A stretch of DNA of 64,000 nucleotides, taken from NCBI GenBank assembly GCA_027592755.1, contig JAQCLE010000003.1:1-64000 (forward strand). The letters run 5' to 3'. Shown here piece by piece: positions 26,667 to 35,966 of this stretch. The notes under the pieces are model-generated. The model worked only from the letters and a program-made list of their open reading frames with translations. It made no database searches and was not told where the DNA came from. Each line of letters opens with the position of its first letter. Position 1 is the stretch's first letter. This stretch comes from Bacteroidota bacterium (GTDB lineage: Bacteria; Bacteroidota; Bacteroidia; Cytophagales; Cyclobacteriaceae). Both the position numbers and the translations under genes were made by a program.

Positions 26667-27161
26667 ATGGCTTCAACTCAAAAGAATCTCAATACTTACT
26701 CTGAGAAAAATATTGGAAATCTTAGTCTTAAAAGATTTGGTATAGTTGTTTCAGAATGGAATACCGATGTCACCGGGCTCTTATTCGAAGGGGCTATCCA
26801 AACGCTTGCCAAATACGGCGTTTCAAAAGTCAATATTGTAAAAGCCGAAGTTCCCGGAAGTTTTGAATTGAGCCTTGGTTCACAAATGATGGCACTCAAA
26901 GATGAGATTGACGCCGTCATTTGTCTTGGATGTGTGATCCAGGGCGAAACACGGCATTTCGAATTTATATGTCAAGCCGTGGCTCACGGTATCACGAATG
27001 TAGGGCTCAAGTATAATAAGCCTGTTATTTTTGGAATTCTCACCACTGACAATCAGAAACAAGCCTTGGAAAGAGCTGGAGGACGTTATGGAAACAAAGG
27101 GGAAGAAGCGGCCATTACAGCAATTAAAATGTTAGGATTTAACCCAATAGCCCTTGATTAA
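26667..27161 (+). CDS. ribH: 6,7-Dimethyl-8-ribityllumazine synthase
   Basis: A 164-residue enzyme of the penultimate riboflavin step, assembling into an icosahedral or pentameric shell. Family motifs: VVSEWNTDVT near the N-terminus, PGSFELSLGSQMM, LGCVIQGETRHFEF (catalytic His in the T-R-H-F motif) and FGILTTDNQKQALERAGG. Length normal. It begins directly after the terminator hairpin; no other riboflavin genes or FMN riboswitch are present. Confidence 0.95.
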   Translation: MASTQKNLNTYSEKNIGNLSLKRFGIVVSEWNTDVTGLLFEGAIQTLAKYGVSKVNIVKAEVPGSFELSLGSQMMALKDEIDAVICLGCVIQGETRHFEFICQAVAHGITNVGLKYNKPVIFGILTTDNQKQALERAGGRYGNKGEEAAITAIKMLGFNPIALD

Positions 27162-27192
27162 TAAAATGTTCTATATCTTTTATGGTTAAATA

Positions 27193-28512
27193 ATGCAGGT
27201 TTATAAGTTTGGTGGTACTTCTGTTGGCAGCCCTGAGCGCATGCGCCATGTGGCTCAAATAGTTGCTGGTTCGTCTGAGCAAAAAATAGTTGTACTTTCA
27301 GCTCTAGCGGGCACAACGAATCAGCTGGTATCCATTTCCGAATCATTTTCATCTGGAAATCAAGACGAGGCTAGAAATCAATGTAATGATATCAAGGCCA
27401 CTTATTTTGAATTCGTAGGGGAGCTTTTCAGCACTGAAGTGGGTAAAAAGAAAGGCATAGATATCGTTGAAAAATTTTTTGGGCAAATAGAAAAATTAAT
27501 CGGGCAGCCATACTATGAAAAAGCCAGTAAGCTAATTTTAGCACAAGGAGAAATCATCAGTACTAATTTATTCCAACTCTTTCTGGAAGAATCTGGCCAA
27601 TCATCAGTGCTTATTAATGCCCTTGATTTCATGTATTTAGATGAGAATCAGGAACCCAACCTTCCATTAATTGGGCGCAAGCTTAAACCTATTCTTTCAA
27701 ATATTAAAGATATTCCAATAATAGTGACCCAGGGTTATATCTGTCGAACGCATTCAGGAGGCATTGATAATTTGCAGCGAGGTGGGAGTGATTACACAGC
27801 AACACTTATTGGAGCCGCCGTAAATGCAAACGAAGTGCAAATCTGGACAGATATCGATGGTGTTCACAACAATGATCCAAGGATAGTTGAGAATACAATG
27901 CCAATCGCTGAGCTTTCGTTTGAAGAGGCGGGTGAGCTCGCATATTTTGGTGCAAAAATCCTTCATCCGTCTTGTATCTTACCTGCCCAGCAACAAAACG
28001 TGCCGGTGAGGATTAAAAATACTTTGAGACCAGAGGCAAAAGGCACGCTTATTACATCCAATAAAAACCCAGAAAAAATTAAGGCCATTGCCGTTAAAGA
28101 TGGAATAACTGCCATTAAGATCAAATCCACCAGAATGGTGAACGCCTATGGATTCCTCCGTAAGATCTTTGAAGTTTTTGAGAAGTACAAGACTTCAATC
28201 GATATGGTCACAACTTCCGAAATCGCTGTGTCTCTTTCAATTGATGATTCTACTTTTTTACAAAACATTATAGACGAACTTAAACCTTTTGGAATCATTG
28301 AAGTTGACAAGGACCAATCCATCATATGCATCGTTGGTGATTTCGTGGCCGAGAGAAAAGGTGTTGGGAAGGATATTTTTGCTTCTCTGGAAGCAATTCC
28401 TATTCGGATGATCTCTTATGGCGGAAGTAAGAACAATATCTCCGTTCTCATTGATACCCGCTACAAAAAAGATTCCCTTCAAGCGCTAAACAAAGGTCTC
28501 TTTAATCTTTGA
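27193..28512 (+). CDS. Aspartate kinase (monofunctional)
   Basis: A 439-residue enzyme catalysing the first step of lysine, threonine and methionine synthesis. The kinase domain opens with VYKFGGTSVGSPERM and contains RGGSDYTATLIGAAV and WTDIDGV; the C-terminal third carries ACT regulatory domains (about 300-430), so feedback inhibition is expected. No homoserine dehydrogenase fusion. Follows ribH by 31 bases on the same strand. Confidence 0.93.
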   Translation: MQVYKFGGTSVGSPERMRHVAQIVAGSSEQKIVVLSALAGTTNQLVSISESFSSGNQDEARNQCNDIKATYFEFVGELFSTEVGKKKGIDIVEKFFGQIEKLIGQPYYEKASKLILAQGEIISTNLFQLFLEESGQSSVLINALDFMYLDENQEPNLPLIGRKLKPILSNIKDIPIIVTQGYICRTHSGGIDNLQRGGSDYTATLIGAAVNANEVQIWTDIDGVHNNDPRIVENTMPIAELSFEEAGELAYFGAKILHPSCILPAQQQNVPVRIKNTLRPEAKGTLITSNKNPEKIKAIAVKDGITAIKIKSTRMVNAYGFLRKIFEVFEKYKTSIDMVTTSEIAVSLSIDDSTFLQNIIDELKPFGIIEVDKDQSIICIVGDFVAERKGVGKDIFASLEAIPIRMISYGGSKNNISVLIDTRYKKDSLQALNKGLFNL

Positions 28513-28515
28513 AAA

Positions 28516-29097
28516 TCATATGAGCTTGCGTTTTAACATTTGTTCATAGATTTTCAGGCATATCCATGCATCAGTTGCTGCATAAATTTTTTGAGCAGGT
28601 GTTAATATCCTATTTTCCCAATTCGAGGTTTGTTGACTTTTAGAAATCCGGCCGGAGAGAAAAATGCCGGAGAGATTCTTTGCTCCTATTTTATCCAAAC
28701 CAATGCCGTGCGCAATCACATTGAGGTCATGAAAGCCTGAGGGTTTAAACTTTCTGATCTTCTTAAGATCAATAAGATCGTCTCGGATTGCAATCCCAAT
28801 TTTTAATATATCACCGTTTTCAAAAAATTCAACCAAACTATCTGAAAATCCGGTTGATTGTATACGGATCAGAAATACAATATCATTAGCAGCAAGTTGA
28901 ACTAATGATGTCGGATGATATTCCCCCTTCCGGAATGCTGGTCTCGATTCTGTATCGATGCCAATAATTTTTTGCTCAGACAATGCCTCAATCGCGTTAT
29001 CCAACGATTTGGTGGAATCAATCATGGTGATCTTTCCTTCATATTGCAGGGGACGCAATAGTAGAAGTTCTTCCTTAGTGATTGACAAGGTCTTCAT
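28516..29097 (-). CDS. RNase D-like 3'-5' exonuclease
   Basis: About 193 residues from Met at 29097; the frame extends 19 codons further into the end of the upstream antiporter gene, which is unlikely to be the true start. It is a DnaQ/RNase D-type exonuclease domain with metal residues Asp48 and Glu50 (GIDTES), Asp in FHDLNVIAHG and the third motif YAATDAWICLKIYE. No HRDC domain, so shorter than RNase D of E. coli. Last gene of a four-gene minus-strand run. Confidence 0.88.
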   Translation of the reverse strand: MKTLSITKEELLLLRPLQYEGKITMIDSTKSLDNAIEALSEQKIIGIDTESRPAFRKGEYHPTSLVQLAANDIVFLIRIQSTGFSDSLVEFFENGDILKIGIAIRDDLIDLKKIRKFKPSGFHDLNVIAHGIGLDKIGAKNLSGIFLSGRISKSQQTSNWENRILTPAQKIYAATDAWICLKIYEQMLKRKLI

Positions 29098-29099
29098 TT

Positions 29100-30617
29100 T
29101 CAAGCGGCCTGACGTTTCGATTTTATCTTCTCCCCTAATTTCCTGATTTTCCATCCCATTACACCAAATAATATTGTCATAAAAGGGCTAATTATATTGA
29201 AAAAACAATAAGGGGCATATGTAAATGTCGATACTCCCAAAACTGAAGATTGCGTTGCACCACAAGTATTCCACGGAATCAAAACTGAAGTTACTGTTCC
29301 ACTATCCTCCAATGTGCGGCTTAGATTCTCGGGGCTTAAACCTCTTTTTTTATAGATTTTGGAGTACATCCTGCCTGGAACAACAATTGCAAGGTATTGA
29401 TCAGACGCCGTAATATTAAAGAATATACATGTTCCAACGGTCGCTGCTATTAGGGATCCGGTACCGTTGACAAGTTGAATTACCCATTGAGCAATTCTTC
29501 TCAAAAAACCTGCAGATTCCATTACCCCACCAAAAATCATTGCTGAAATAATTAACCAGATAGTGGGTAACATACCAGCCATCCCCGAGGTAGACAACAA
29601 TTCATTAACCGCTTCATTTGCAGTAGGAATTATCAAATCACCATACATGGCAATCATGATGGTAGCAAATTGTTCAGAAAAAGGAAAATTAAATATGTGG
29701 CCAGGTGTAAAAAGATTCCTTCCTAACTCGTTCACTAAATTTGATTGAAATACCAGTGCAAAAAGTGCACCTAGCAGTGTACCTGCCAACATTGCTGGTG
29801 CTGCGGGTATTCTCTTTGCAATCATAATAATAACTATAGCAGGCACGACAAAGAGCCAAGGAGAAATAAAAAATGACCCTTTCAAAGCAGTCAAAACTGG
29901 GGCTATGTCATCCATTTCGGCGCCTGTGTCTCTAAAAAAACCAACCAAAAGAAAAATAATTAATGTTATGCCGATACTCGGGCCAGTTGTGACTGACATG
30001 TACTTAATGTGAGTAAAAAGATCCGTGCCAGCCATAGCAGGAGCCAGGTTCGTTGTGTCGGATAACGGGCTCATCTTATCGCCAAAGTAAGCACCTGAGA
30101 TAATGGCACCTGCTACAATTCCCTCTTGAAGCCCCAGCGCACGACCAATGACGAGCAGAGCGATCCCGATTGTAGCAATCGTTGACCAGGAACTACCTGT
30201 CGCAAGTGAAACTATCGAGCAAATAACACATGCTGCGAAAAGAAAAATTGTTGGATTCAGAATTTGAAGCCCATAATAAACCATTGTGGGAACAATTCCA
30301 CTCAATATCCAGGTACCTGATAGCGAACCAATAAGTAATAAGATAATTATTGATGGCATTGCAGACCCAATGCTTTGGACCATCTTCTTTTGCATCCTAT
30401 CCCAGCTGACTCCAATGCGAAGGGCTACGATTCCCGCTACTGAAGCTGCTAAAAGTAACACCATTTGATTTGAACCATCGAGCGAATCAGACCCAAAAAT
30501 CCAGACATTAATAAAGAGAAGTGCTATGAGGAAAATTAAAGGCACAAATGCTTGAAACAATGTTGGCTCCAGATGTTTTGCGCCACTATCCCTATCTGTC
30601 ATTCCTGATAATTTCAA
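29100..30617 (-). CDS. nhaC: Na+/H+ antiporter, NhaC family
   Basis: A 505-residue polytopic membrane protein with about 11-13 helices. Family features are ATGSSWSTIATIGIAL, GAIISGAYFGDKMSPLSDTTNLAP (ion-site region, quoted in two overlapping thoughts as GDKMSPLSDTTNLAP) and a long C-terminal hydrophobic half. It exchanges sodium for protons; related members exchange malate-lactate. Met1 and Met6 are both possible starts. It sits 25 bases downstream of the FAD oxidoreductase gene. Confidence 0.88.
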   Translation of the reverse strand: MKLSGMTDRDSGAKHLEPTLFQAFVPLIFLIALLFINVWIFGSDSLDGSNQMVLLLAASVAGIVALRIGVSWDRMQKKMVQSIGSAMPSIIILLLIGSLSGTWILSGIVPTMVYYGLQILNPTIFLFAACVICSIVSLATGSSWSTIATIGIALLVIGRALGLQEGIVAGAIISGAYFGDKMSPLSDTTNLAPAMAGTDLFTHIKYMSVTTGPSIGITLIIFLLVGFFRDTGAEMDDIAPVLTALKGSFFISPWLFVVPAIVIIMIAKRIPAAPAMLAGTLLGALFALVFQSNLVNELGRNLFTPGHIFNFPFSEQFATIMIAMYGDLIIPTANEAVNELLSTSGMAGMLPTIWLIISAMIFGGVMESAGFLRRIAQWVIQLVNGTGSLIAATVGTCIFFNITASDQYLAIVVPGRMYSKIYKKRGLSPENLSRTLEDSGTVTSVLIPWNTCGATQSSVLGVSTFTYAPYCFFNIISPFMTILFGVMGWKIRKLGEKIKSKRQAA

Positions 30618-30642
30618 AATTTTTTGAAGTTAAATATTTTTT

Positions 30643-31791
30643 TTATTCCCCAATCAGCAGATCGGCTAGTTCCTCACCGACGAGCGTACCCATAGCAACA
30701 CCCATTCCTCCTAATTTAACACCAATAACAATCTTGTCCGATTCTCTTCTGATTATTGGTTGTTTATCCTTTCCAAAGGCCATGATTCCAGACCAGCTCA
30801 TTTCAATTTCTACCTCTTTTTGTAATATTCTCTCAAACAAAAGTTTTCTCAGGTGATTAAAAATCTTTTCATTAATGCCGAATTGGTCTACTCCCTCTTC
30901 ATCAAAGGCCAGATTCCTTCCTCCTCCTAACAATATGCGATCATCAATATCCCTGAAATAATTGAACCCCTCATCAAAATTAAATGTTCCCGATAATTGA
31001 AGGTTTTTGATGGGCTCTGTTATCAAGACTAGGCCACGTCCTGGCTTAATATCAAGGTTTTTAAAAAATTGCTGTGAAAAAGCATTGGTACAAACAGCCA
31101 TCTGACTTGCCTTGAGTTCAGTATCTTCTGTGTTTGACCTAACGCTTAGTACGATTTGATTCTGATTTTCCTGAAAGGTTTGTACCTCGATTCCAGATAA
31201 GATATTCACCCCTAACAATTGAGCATAGCCTTGAAGGCTCTTCATCATTTCTCCGGTATCCAATTGTCCTTCCAGGGGATTAAATATTGCACTGCAAAAA
31301 AATTGATCATCTAATTGAAACTGACTAAGGGCCGTTTTACTCTCTTCAAATACACGCTTTTCAAATATCGGATAAAGGATTTCATTGAGATAATCTATCT
31401 TTTCTAATACCTGTAGACGTTCTTTGGTGAGCAACTCAAACCCTCCTTTATTTTGAAATCGAATCCGGGAGTCTCCCAGTCGTTGACGCAGTTTCTTCAG
31501 GCCACTCCATCTTCTAATGACAAGGTCAAGCGTTTCATTTTCACCCATGACATCAATGTCTGACAATAACTCGGACGGGCTTCCAAAACAGGCAAAACCA
31601 GCATTTCTTGTACTCGCACCAGTCGGAAATACACCCCGCTCAAGAACAGCAACTGATAGACTTCTGTCTTTCTCTTTAACCGAAACTGCTGTTGACAAGC
31701 CGACGATACCGCCTCCGACTATGATAACATCGTATGTCTGGAAAGATTTTCTCTCCCAATAACTTAAATCGCGAAACGGCTTGGCTTTCAT
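30643..31791 (-). CDS. FAD-dependent oxidoreductase (DAO family)
   Basis: A 382-residue flavoprotein of the glycine/D-amino-acid oxidase fold. The FAD-binding dinucleotide motif is VIIVGGGIVGLSTA (about 22-35), followed by RGVFPTGASTRNAGFACFG, a common arrangement in this family, and a C-terminal second FAD motif (GVKLGGMGVAMGT). It oxidises an unknown amine or amino acid. It follows the D-2-hydroxyacid dehydrogenase by 6 bases in the same direction. Confidence 0.85.
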   Translation of the reverse strand: MKAKPFRDLSYWERKSFQTYDVIIVGGGIVGLSTAVSVKEKDRSLSVAVLERGVFPTGASTRNAGFACFGSPSELLSDIDVMGENETLDLVIRRWSGLKKLRQRLGDSRIRFQNKGGFELLTKERLQVLEKIDYLNEILYPIFEKRVFEESKTALSQFQLDDQFFCSAIFNPLEGQLDTGEMMKSLQGYAQLLGVNILSGIEVQTFQENQNQIVLSVRSNTEDTELKASQMAVCTNAFSQQFFKNLDIKPGRGLVLITEPIKNLQLSGTFNFDEGFNYFRDIDDRILLGGGRNLAFDEEGVDQFGINEKIFNHLRKLLFERILQKEVEIEMSWSGIMAFGKDKQPIIRRESDKIVIGVKLGGMGVAMGTLVGEELADLLIGE

Positions 31792-31797
31792 AAACGC

Positions 31798-32745
31798 TCA
31801 ATTCACAACGTTTTGAGGATTGCCCTCAATGAAGGCTTTAATGTTATCAAGAGTAATATCCATTAGTCTTTGACGAGCCTCCCTGGTTGCCCAGGCATGG
31901 TGCGGTGTCAGAATGCAGTTTTCAATTCCAATGAGAGGATTGTCGCCAGGCGGTTCGGAAGAAAGTACATCGAGGCCAGCTCCAGCAATTCTTTTGGATT
32001 TCAATGCTTTGGCTAATTCTGTTTCATTTATGAGTTGACCTCTCCCTGTATTGATGATAAAAGCCGTCGATTTCATTAAATTAAGTCGCTCTGAATTTAC
32101 CAGCTGATCCGTTAATTCATTTAAAGGGCAGTGAAGTGAAACTACATCTGACTGAAGGAAAAGCTCCTCCATCGACACATAATTATATGTTACATTTTTC
32201 GGCTGAGGAGTATGATAAACAACCTTCATGCCAAAAGAAGTGGCTATGCGGGCGACTTTCTGACCAATAGCGCCGAGGCCAACAATCCCCAATGTTTTAT
32301 TCGTTAGCTCTGTAAGAGGTTTGTCCCAGTAAGACCAGTCTCCTGCCTCATCCCATTTTCCTTTATTGACATCAGCTGAATATTTCCCGACGTGATTAGA
32401 CAACTCCAAAATCAGCGCCATAGCATGTTGCGCTACGGAATCTGTTCCATATCTGGGAACATTTGTTACAGTAATTCCCATTTTCCTGGCAAGAAGTAGA
32501 TTGACAATATTAACCCCTGTGGCAGTTACACCAATGTATTTGAGGTTTTTTAATTTTACCAGAACATCATCCGCAATGATCGTCTTGTTAGTCAGTATTA
32601 TTTCACAATCTTTTGCACGTGAAAATACTTCGGCAGTGCTTGTTCTATCGTAAATGGTCAATTGACCAATTTTGTGAAGATCATCCCAGCTAAGATCCCC
32701 CGGATTTAGTGTGAACCCATCGGTAACTACAATTTTTAATCCCAC
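31798..32745 (-). CDS. D-2-hydroxyacid dehydrogenase
   Basis: A 315-residue NAD-dependent dehydrogenase. The Rossmann motif GLGAIGQKVARIA, the catalytic Arg region FIINTGRGQLI, the Glu region GLDVLSSEPP and the catalytic His in LTPHHAWAT are all present. Closest by feel to glycerate/hydroxypyruvate reductases (HprA-like); SerA is less likely because no ACT domain follows. Leads the four-gene minus-strand run and is divergent from the small zinc-ribbon gene. Confidence 0.9.
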   Translation of the reverse strand: MGLKIVVTDGFTLNPGDLSWDDLHKIGQLTIYDRTSTAEVFSRAKDCEIILTNKTIIADDVLVKLKNLKYIGVTATGVNIVNLLLARKMGITVTNVPRYGTDSVAQHAMALILELSNHVGKYSADVNKGKWDEAGDWSYWDKPLTELTNKTLGIVGLGAIGQKVARIATSFGMKVVYHTPQPKNVTYNYVSMEELFLQSDVVSLHCPLNELTDQLVNSERLNLMKSTAFIINTGRGQLINETELAKALKSKRIAGAGLDVLSSEPPGDNPLIGIENCILTPHHAWATREARQRLMDITLDNIKAFIEGNPQNVVN

Positions 32746-32790
32746 CGAATTGATAAGTTTGTTCCACGATAAAAGTATTAAATTCTTTAG

Positions 32791-32946
32791 ATGAAAAAGA
32801 AAGAATGTCCTTCTTGTGCAATGGAAGTTGATTCTGGAGCCAAAGAATGTCCCATTTGTGGATATGAATTTGCAAATACCAGTGCGAGCCTGAAGTTGAT
32901 CGCTCTTCTGTTGGCTTTGCTATTTCTACTATTTATGTTGCTATAA
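32791..32946 (+). CDS. Small zinc-ribbon membrane protein
   Basis: A 51-codon gene: an N-terminal zinc ribbon with two pairs CPSC and CPIC (Cys6, Cys9, Cys20, Cys23) and a C-terminal hydrophobic helix made of Leu, Ala and Phe (about 34-51). Such short zinc-ribbon/TM proteins recur in Bacteroidota with unknown function. It is divergent from the dehydrogenase and convergent with the FKBP gene 3 bases away. Confidence 0.7.
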   Translation: MKKKECPSCAMEVDSGAKECPICGYEFANTSASLKLIALLLALLFLLFMLL

Positions 32947-32949
32947 TTG

Positions 32950-33507
32950 CTACTGCCTTCTGATCCTCACCAGTGTTAACTCGAATTTGAGTATGCGATT
33001 AGGTGCAATTGATCCCCTTGCGGTGCTACCAAATGCCCTTCTTGAAGGAATCACTAACAGGGCTTTTTGGCCTTCTTTCATATAAGACAAACCATCACTC
33101 CAGCCGATGATTATATCAGTTGATCCTAAATTCATCACTAAAGGATGATAAGGGAACCCCTGAATAAAGATACCCGCTTCCATCGCAACGTCTTCATGGC
33201 TTGTATCAAATACAGCCCCGTAAACAAATGAACCAGTGTAATCGACAGATAGAATATCACCGGGATTCGGCGGATCTCCTTCCACAAATGTCAAAGGCAC
33301 TATTCTTACACCAGAAGAAGTAATAAAAACAGAGTCATATTCCTGCTCAGCAATAAATTGATCTATTGTGTCTTCCTCCAGGGCCATTCTCTGCTCGATA
33401 GACAGCGTGTCTACAAACAATTCAATGCGATTTGGGTCACTGCATCCGGACCAAGTTGCTAGAAGACCGAACATCCCAACTGGTAAAGCGAGAAAGAAAT
33501 TTTTCAT
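32950..33507 (-). CDS. FKBP-type peptidyl-prolyl isomerase lipoprotein
   Basis: A 185-residue lipoprotein (lipobox before Cys22, ATWSGC) with one FKBP domain (about 85-183): DILSVDYTGSFVYGAVFDTS, then GWSDGLSYMKEGQKALLVIPS and a C-terminal ILKFELTLVRI. It probably assists folding of envelope proteins. It is 12 bases downstream of a second FKBP gene. In gliding Bacteroidota the FKBP protein GldI is found in this context; whether this or the neighbour is the counterpart is unresolved. Confidence 0.88.
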   Translation of the reverse strand: MKNFFLALPVGMFGLLATWSGCSDPNRIELFVDTLSIEQRMALEEDTIDQFIAEQEYDSVFITSSGVRIVPLTFVEGDPPNPGDILSVDYTGSFVYGAVFDTSHEDVAMEAGIFIQGFPYHPLVMNLGSTDIIIGWSDGLSYMKEGQKALLVIPSRRAFGSTARGSIAPNRILKFELTLVRIRRQ

Positions 33508-33519
33508 TGATAAAGTATC

Positions 33520-34365
33520 TTACTGGATTTCAACCAGCTCAACATCAAATTTTAGTATTGAATTAGGGCCAATTTGTTCTCCGGCCGCACTGCTACCATA
33601 AGCTAATGATGAAGGAATGTAAAGCGTTGCTTTTGCCCCCGTATTCAAAAGTGCAATTCCTTCATCCCAACCCCGGATAACCCGGCCCTGTCCTAATACA
33701 AAGGAAAATGGGTCACCCCTATCATATGATGAGTCAAACTTTGTTCCATCTAATAAGGTGCCATGATAGTGAACAAGAACATTGTCGCCGGCTTGGGCAT
33801 TTCTTCCTGTTCCTTCATTTGTAATGACATATCGTAATCCTGATGAGGTGGTTTGTGTTTCAATCTGATTTTCGGTTAAAAAATCCTCGATGATTTTGGA
33901 ATCAATTTGAAGTTGACCGCTTTCCTGTTTGCTTACATATGCCTCCATCGTTGTTACTTCAACAAGTCCACACTTGAACGAAACCAGGCTTTCTGAAGGT
34001 ATTGAGTCTGGAACGGCAACCTGAAAGGATTTTTCGAATAGGTCTTTCGCAGGAATTTGGAAGGAAACGCTATCTCCAGCTTTTAAAAGTGAAAGAACCT
34101 CGTAAAGCAATCCCTGTGCTTTCCATTGCATTGTGTCAAACATCATTGGTACCGGTCCGTTTTCAGTTTGAAAAAGAACTTTACCCTTTTCGTCTGAATA
34201 CGCAATATTCATTGTCAAAATTTCTCCGTGAACCGGAATTTCTCCATCTCCTTTTGTCACAAATTTAACTTGTACTCCTCCCGCGGTCTGAACCGTTTCC
34301 TCACCTGAACCGCAAGCAAAGGCAATCAAGGAAAGAACCCATAAAACTGACTTAATATTTTTCAT
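33520..34365 (-). CDS. Two-domain FKBP-type isomerase lipoprotein
   Basis: A 281-residue lipoprotein (Cys18 in AFACGS). The C-terminal FKBP domain (about 160-280) is complete, with NVLVHYHGTLLDGTKFDSSYDR split by me into GTLLDGTKFDSSYDR and GWDEGIALLNTGAKATLYIPS. The region at about 30-135 has a second, degenerate FKBP-like pattern (SFQIPAKDLFEKS). It starts 1 base after nrnA ends, so all three genes form one unit. Confidence 0.88.
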   Translation of the reverse strand: MKNIKSVLWVLSLIAFACGSGEETVQTAGGVQVKFVTKGDGEIPVHGEILTMNIAYSDEKGKVLFQTENGPVPMMFDTMQWKAQGLLYEVLSLLKAGDSVSFQIPAKDLFEKSFQVAVPDSIPSESLVSFKCGLVEVTTMEAYVSKQESGQLQIDSKIIEDFLTENQIETQTTSSGLRYVITNEGTGRNAQAGDNVLVHYHGTLLDGTKFDSSYDRGDPFSFVLGQGRVIRGWDEGIALLNTGAKATLYIPSSLAYGSSAAGEQIGPNSILKFDVELVEIQ

Positions 34366-35379
34366 CTATGTAATTTTTAATTGGTTAGTATATTCTTCGA
34401 GATGACTTTCGAATTTCTTAATAGTTTCTTCTAGTGAGACAGCTGATTTACCTCCGGCAGCATTCTTATGCCCACCCCCCGAAAAATGACGTCTTGCAAA
34501 TTCATTCACAGAAAAATCCCCTAGAGAACGAAATGAAATTCTTACACCATCTTCTCTTTCAATAAATGTCGCTGCCATTTTGATGCCTTTAATGGACAAT
34601 CCGTAGTTCACCAGACCTTCAGAATCACCGGTTTGATAATTGTACCTCTTAAGATCTGTAGATGATAAAGCGAAGAAAGCAACATTATATTCCGGTATTA
34701 CCTTTAACCGCTCAGACAATGCAAACCCCATCAGTTTCAGTCTGTTCAATGTATTAGAATCATAAATTCTTTGGGCGATCTGGTTTACATCGGCACCACA
34801 ATGAATCAATCGGGCAACTGTTTCATGTACCTTTGCGGTAGTTGACGAATGCCGAAACTGACCTGTGTCCGTCATAATACCTGCGTATAAATTTTCAGCA
34901 ATGTCTTTATCAATAAGTGATATATCTCCCATTAGAGTAATAAGATCGACTATTAACTCGGCTGTTGCAGCAGCTTCAGTTGACCACAATTTGAAATCAG
35001 CAAAATCTTCAGGGTCGAGATGATGGTCAATCAGAACTTTCCTGGAAGGAGAAGCCCTGATGATCTCCCCCAAACCATCTAATCGATTCAAACTGGAAAA
35101 ATCGAGACAAAATATCAATTCAGCTTCGTGGATAAGTCGCCTGGTTTGAATCTCGTTTCCAGAATTATAGATGATTACGCCCTCGTTGCCTTTCATCCAT
35201 TTGAGAAAATCAGGGTAATCGCTGGGTGATATTACGTCTACGCGATGATTTCGCTTTTTTAAATAAGCCGCCAAACCAAGTGAGGAGCCAAGGGCATCCG
35301 CATCTGGTTTTGTGTGCATTATAATTACACATCGCCTGGGGAAACTTAGAAGTTCCTTGAAGTTCTTGAAGTTCTGCAT
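34366..35379 (-). CDS. DHH-family bifunctional oligoribonuclease/PAP phosphatase (NrnA-like)
   Basis: A 337-residue DHH/DHHA1 phosphoesterase. Manganese motifs are MHTKPDADALGSS (about 21-33), CLDFSSLNRLDGLG and LIDHHLDPEDF (DHH 118-120); the DHHA1 substrate motif is FSGGGHKNAAGG near the C-terminus. NrnA-type enzymes degrade short oligonucleotides and pAp; related enzymes degrade cyclic dinucleotides, but no CdA/GdpP-type sensor domain is present. It is first in the nrnA-FKBP-FKBP unit and divergent from ndk. Confidence 0.9.
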   Translation of the reverse strand: MQNFKNFKELLSFPRRCVIIMHTKPDADALGSSLGLAAYLKKRNHRVDVISPSDYPDFLKWMKGNEGVIIYNSGNEIQTRRLIHEAELIFCLDFSSLNRLDGLGEIIRASPSRKVLIDHHLDPEDFADFKLWSTEAAATAELIVDLITLMGDISLIDKDIAENLYAGIMTDTGQFRHSSTTAKVHETVARLIHCGADVNQIAQRIYDSNTLNRLKLMGFALSERLKVIPEYNVAFFALSSTDLKRYNYQTGDSEGLVNYGLSIKGIKMAATFIEREDGVRISFRSLGDFSVNEFARRHFSGGGHKNAAGGKSAVSLEETIKKFESHLEEYTNQLKIT

Positions 35380-35492
35380 TAAAAGAAGCCCACTGGTTAA
35401 AGGCTCAAAAAATGGAAGTGCAAAAGTGTGGAGATTAAATGAATTACAAAAATGGAATGAGAACTCATCGAATGGTAATAGTCAATTTGTAG

Positions 35493-35501
35493 TATTTTTG
35501 C
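35493..35501 (+). promoter_or_regulatory. -7 promoter element of ndk
   Basis: TATTTTTGC is an exact TAnnTTTGY match 36 bases before the ndk ATG. No good -33 TTTG is found at normal spacing. Confidence 0.4.
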
Positions 35502-35537
35502 CCTCGTTTTTGCTTTGTCTAACTCAAACTCAAAATA

Positions 35538-35966
35538 ATGTCTGGAAATTTAACTTTTACGATGATCAAGCCTGATGCCTTCAGAGCAGGGAATTCAGGA
35601 GCTATAATTAAAATTATTATTGAGGCTGGTTATGGCATCAGAGCCATGAAGCTGACTCGTCTTTCTGAACGTAAAGCCGGGCAATTTTATAACATTCATA
35701 AAGAGCGACCTTTTTATAAAGATCTTTGCGCTTATATGAGTTCAGGACCAATAATCCCTATTGTATTAGTAAAAGAAAATGCCGTCGAAGATTTTCGAAA
35801 GCTAATTGGTGCCACTGACCCAACTAAAGCTGAAAAAGGAACCATAAGACAAATGTTTGCGAAGTCGATTGAAGCAAATGCAATTCATGGATCAGATTCT
35901 GATGACAACGCACTGATTGAAGGTAATTTCTTCTTTTCAGAATTAGAAAAATTCTATCAGGATTAA
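35538..35966 (+). CDS. ndk: Nucleoside-diphosphate kinase
   Basis: A 142-residue enzyme that balances NTP pools by ping-pong phosphotransfer. The phosphorylated histidine is His117 in NAIHGSDSDDNA, the family hallmark; the N-terminal TFTMIKPDAFRAG is standard. The stop codon abuts the convergent scpA gene. Divergent from nrnA. Confidence 0.97.
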   Translation: MSGNLTFTMIKPDAFRAGNSGAIIKIIIEAGYGIRAMKLTRLSERKAGQFYNIHKERPFYKDLCAYMSSGPIIPIVLVKENAVEDFRKLIGATDPTKAEKGTIRQMFAKSIEANAIHGSDSDDNALIEGNFFFSELEKFYQD

